Source of the DNA: Lachnospiraceae bacterium
GTDB taxonomy: Bacteria > Bacillota > Clostridia > Lachnospirales > Lachnospiraceae
Reading direction: 5' to 3'
Length of the DNA: 51,181 bases
NCBI GenBank assembly: GCA_017469405.1
Contig: JAFUGL010000012.1
Coordinates: 1-51,181, forward strand
Notes under the pieces: model-generated
Seen by the model: the letters and a program-made list of their open reading frames with translations, nothing else
What the model was told of the DNA's origin: nothing
Database searches by the model: none
Made by a program: the position numbers and the translations under genes
Part shown: positions 50,453 to 51,181 of the stretch, piece by piece
How positions within the stretch are numbered: position 1 is the first letter of the stretch
How the letters are laid out: every line of letters begins with the position of its first letter

Positions 50453-50647
50453 TTAATTTGTTTTATTAATATAATCCTGCATAAACTCCATAAGTTTTCC
50501 GGCTTGACTATCACCATTTTTATCGCAAGCTTCCTTAAAAGCTTCTACTATTTCTTTTTTCATTTTGTACGTTTTACTAACCCAACCTGCTTTAGCTTCA
50601 TACTTTCTAGTTGCTATTGTTTGTTTACTTGGATTTCCGACTGGCAT
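50453..50647 (-). CDS. Small ribbon-helix-helix-like DNA-binding protein
   Basis: The 64-residue basic protein starts MPVGNPSKQTIATRKYEAKA, continues with GWVSKTYKMKKEIVEAFKEA (a strand followed by the first helix, as in CopG/Arc folds), and ends CDKNGDSQAGKLMEFMQDYI (second helix). Similar small proteins are found on conjugative elements and plasmids in Firmicutes. AGGAGG lies 9 bases before the ATG. Its leader runs through the decayed end of the CRISPR array, and a TATAAT lies inside one decayed repeat, so transcription may start there. The function is unknown; it may control its own gene or the neighbouring abi unit. Confidence 0.72.
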   Translation of the reverse strand: MPVGNPSKQTIATRKYEAKAGWVSKTYKMKKEIVEAFKEACDKNGDSQAGKLMEFMQDYINKTN

Positions 50648-50672
50648 ATTTTATACCTCCTATTTCATAAGT

Positions 50673-50717
50673 TAACGCTACTCTCAAACCATCATCGCCC
50701 TCATTATACTCTCAAAC
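50673..50717 (-). repeat. Two decayed CRISPR repeats at the array's trailer end
   Basis: Two shortened repeats stand head to tail: 50673-50689 keeps the last 12 bases of the repeat as written on the plus strand (CTACTCTCAAAC), and 50690-50717 keeps GCCCTC and TACTCTCAAAC with about seven central bases missing. The space 50718-50747 is a 30-base former spacer. On the minus strand these are the last repeats, so decay marks the trailer. The second contains TATAAT facing the small DNA-binding gene. Confidence 0.75.
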
Positions 50718-50747
50718 TATGCTGCAAGATATGTATAACGAGGGTGG

Positions 50748-51181
50748 GTTTTGGAGCCCTCTGGATTTACACTACTCTCAAACCATAAAGGGTACACACG
50801 GCAAAAAACCATAGTTTTGGAGCCCTCTGGATTTACACTACTCTCAAACCAAAGGTACGGGCAGTTATGACTTTCGATGTTTTGGAGCCCTCTGGATTTA
50901 CACTACTCTCAAACATAATCGGAGAGTATCGGTCACGGATTATTGTTTTGGAGCCCTCTGGATTTACACTACTCTCAAACTTTCTAAGTCAGGTATTTCT
51001 TGTTTTGCTTGTTTTGGAGCCCTCTGGATTTACACTACTCTCAAACAGAATGCAGGAGGCAGTGGATGGATACAAGGTTTTGGAGCCCTCTGGATTTACA
51101 CTACTCTCAAACATCATAAATTCCATAGAAAGATTGGAAAGGTTTTGGAGCCCTCTGGATTTACACTACTCTCAAACTTAA
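50748..51181 (-). CRISPR. CRISPR array, type II-like repeat, seven full repeats and running off the window
   Basis: Seven identical 36-bp repeats begin at 50748, 50814, 50879, 50945, 51011, 51077 and 51142. They are separated by six unique spacers of 30, 29, 30, 30, 30 and 29 bases. The plus-strand repeat begins GTTTTGGAGCCCTCTGG and ends ACTACTCTCAAAC. Read on the minus strand it starts GTTTGAGAGTAGTGTAA and ends CCAAAAC, the form of type II-A repeats in Firmicutes, so the array is probably transcribed leftward with the leader beyond 51181. The decayed repeats at 50673-50717 agree. No cas gene or tracrRNA is visible in the window. Confidence 0.97.

Noticed and set aside
50199-50747. A tracrRNA on the trailer side of the array
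   Set aside because: Only shortened direct repeats are found; no sequence has an anti-repeat followed by hairpins and a terminator.
50867-51181. Open frame on the plus strand with repeating peptide units across the array
   Set aside because: The units are translated CRISPR repeats; spacers give unrelated residues and there is no ribosome binding site.
1-51181. Prophage or insertion sequence remnants
   Set aside because: No transposase, integrase or phage structural gene was seen; the only mobile-like items are the two fold-back elements.

Overview
The window looks like a chromosomal segment of a low-GC, anaerobic, spore-forming member of the Clostridia, most likely a Lachnospiraceae. The reasons are the AT-rich sequence, strong GGAGG-type ribosome binding sites, a spoIIID gene, acidic Thr/Glu-rich linkers behind lipoprotein signal peptides, an uncharacterised GGGtGRT / NifU-like pair, and a type II-like CRISPR array. 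No rRNA, tRNA, prophage or intact transposase is visible.

Region 1 (about 0.25-19.3 kb, almost all minus strand) is a corrinoid uptake and late cobalamin assembly locus. It starts with a promoter and a cobalamin riboswitch (about 18985-19286). Then follow an exported CbiK-like chelatase, a lipoprotein with two related beta-rich domains, a substrate-binding protein, a permease and an ATPase of the BtuFCD/FecBCD type, cobQ, an unrelated ABC-2 exporter pair, cobT, cobU, cobS, a short CobU paralogue, a cobC-like phosphatase, a 1456-residue AAA+/M41 protease fusion, and cbiB. The run ends in a terminator at 244-271. No corrin-ring genes are present, so within this window the locus looks like salvage plus nucleotide-loop assembly. 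The AAA+/M41 protein overlaps its neighbours by 4 bp on both sides, so it belongs to the operon, but its job there is unknown.

Region 2 (19.3-31.6 kb) holds general functions: a nitroreductase, a MacB/FtsX-like ABC protein, a TlpA-CcdA thiol pair, a MATE exporter, a DUF308 protein, a PHP phosphoesterase, a YhaN/YhaO-like ATPase-nuclease pair and SpoIIID.

Region 3 (31.6-46 kb) is mostly envelope and signalling: a C39-like peptidase, a GGDEF/EAL protein, a GH25 lysozyme, an ABC exporter whose permease is fused to a CPBP protease, an esterase-methyltransferase fusion, an LCP protein, a DPM1-like glycosyltransferase, the GGGtGRT/NifU-like pair, YajC and Tgt. Two copies of a 143-144 bp fold-back element lie about 10 kb apart, each between convergent genes. 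Their central hairpin is nearly identical, while the flanking stem changes sequence but keeps its pairing.

Region 4 (46-51.2 kb) contains a small unknown gene, a three-gene ABC-2 exporter and a defence-like end: an Abi_2/AbiF-family HEPN protein preceded by a short promoter-hairpin-U-tract unit, a small DNA-binding-type protein, and a CRISPR array with decayed repeats at its left end that continues past the right edge. The most notable items are the fold-back element, the AAA+/M41 fusion in the B12 operon, the esterase-LCM fusion, and the abi leader RNA beside the CRISPR trailer.
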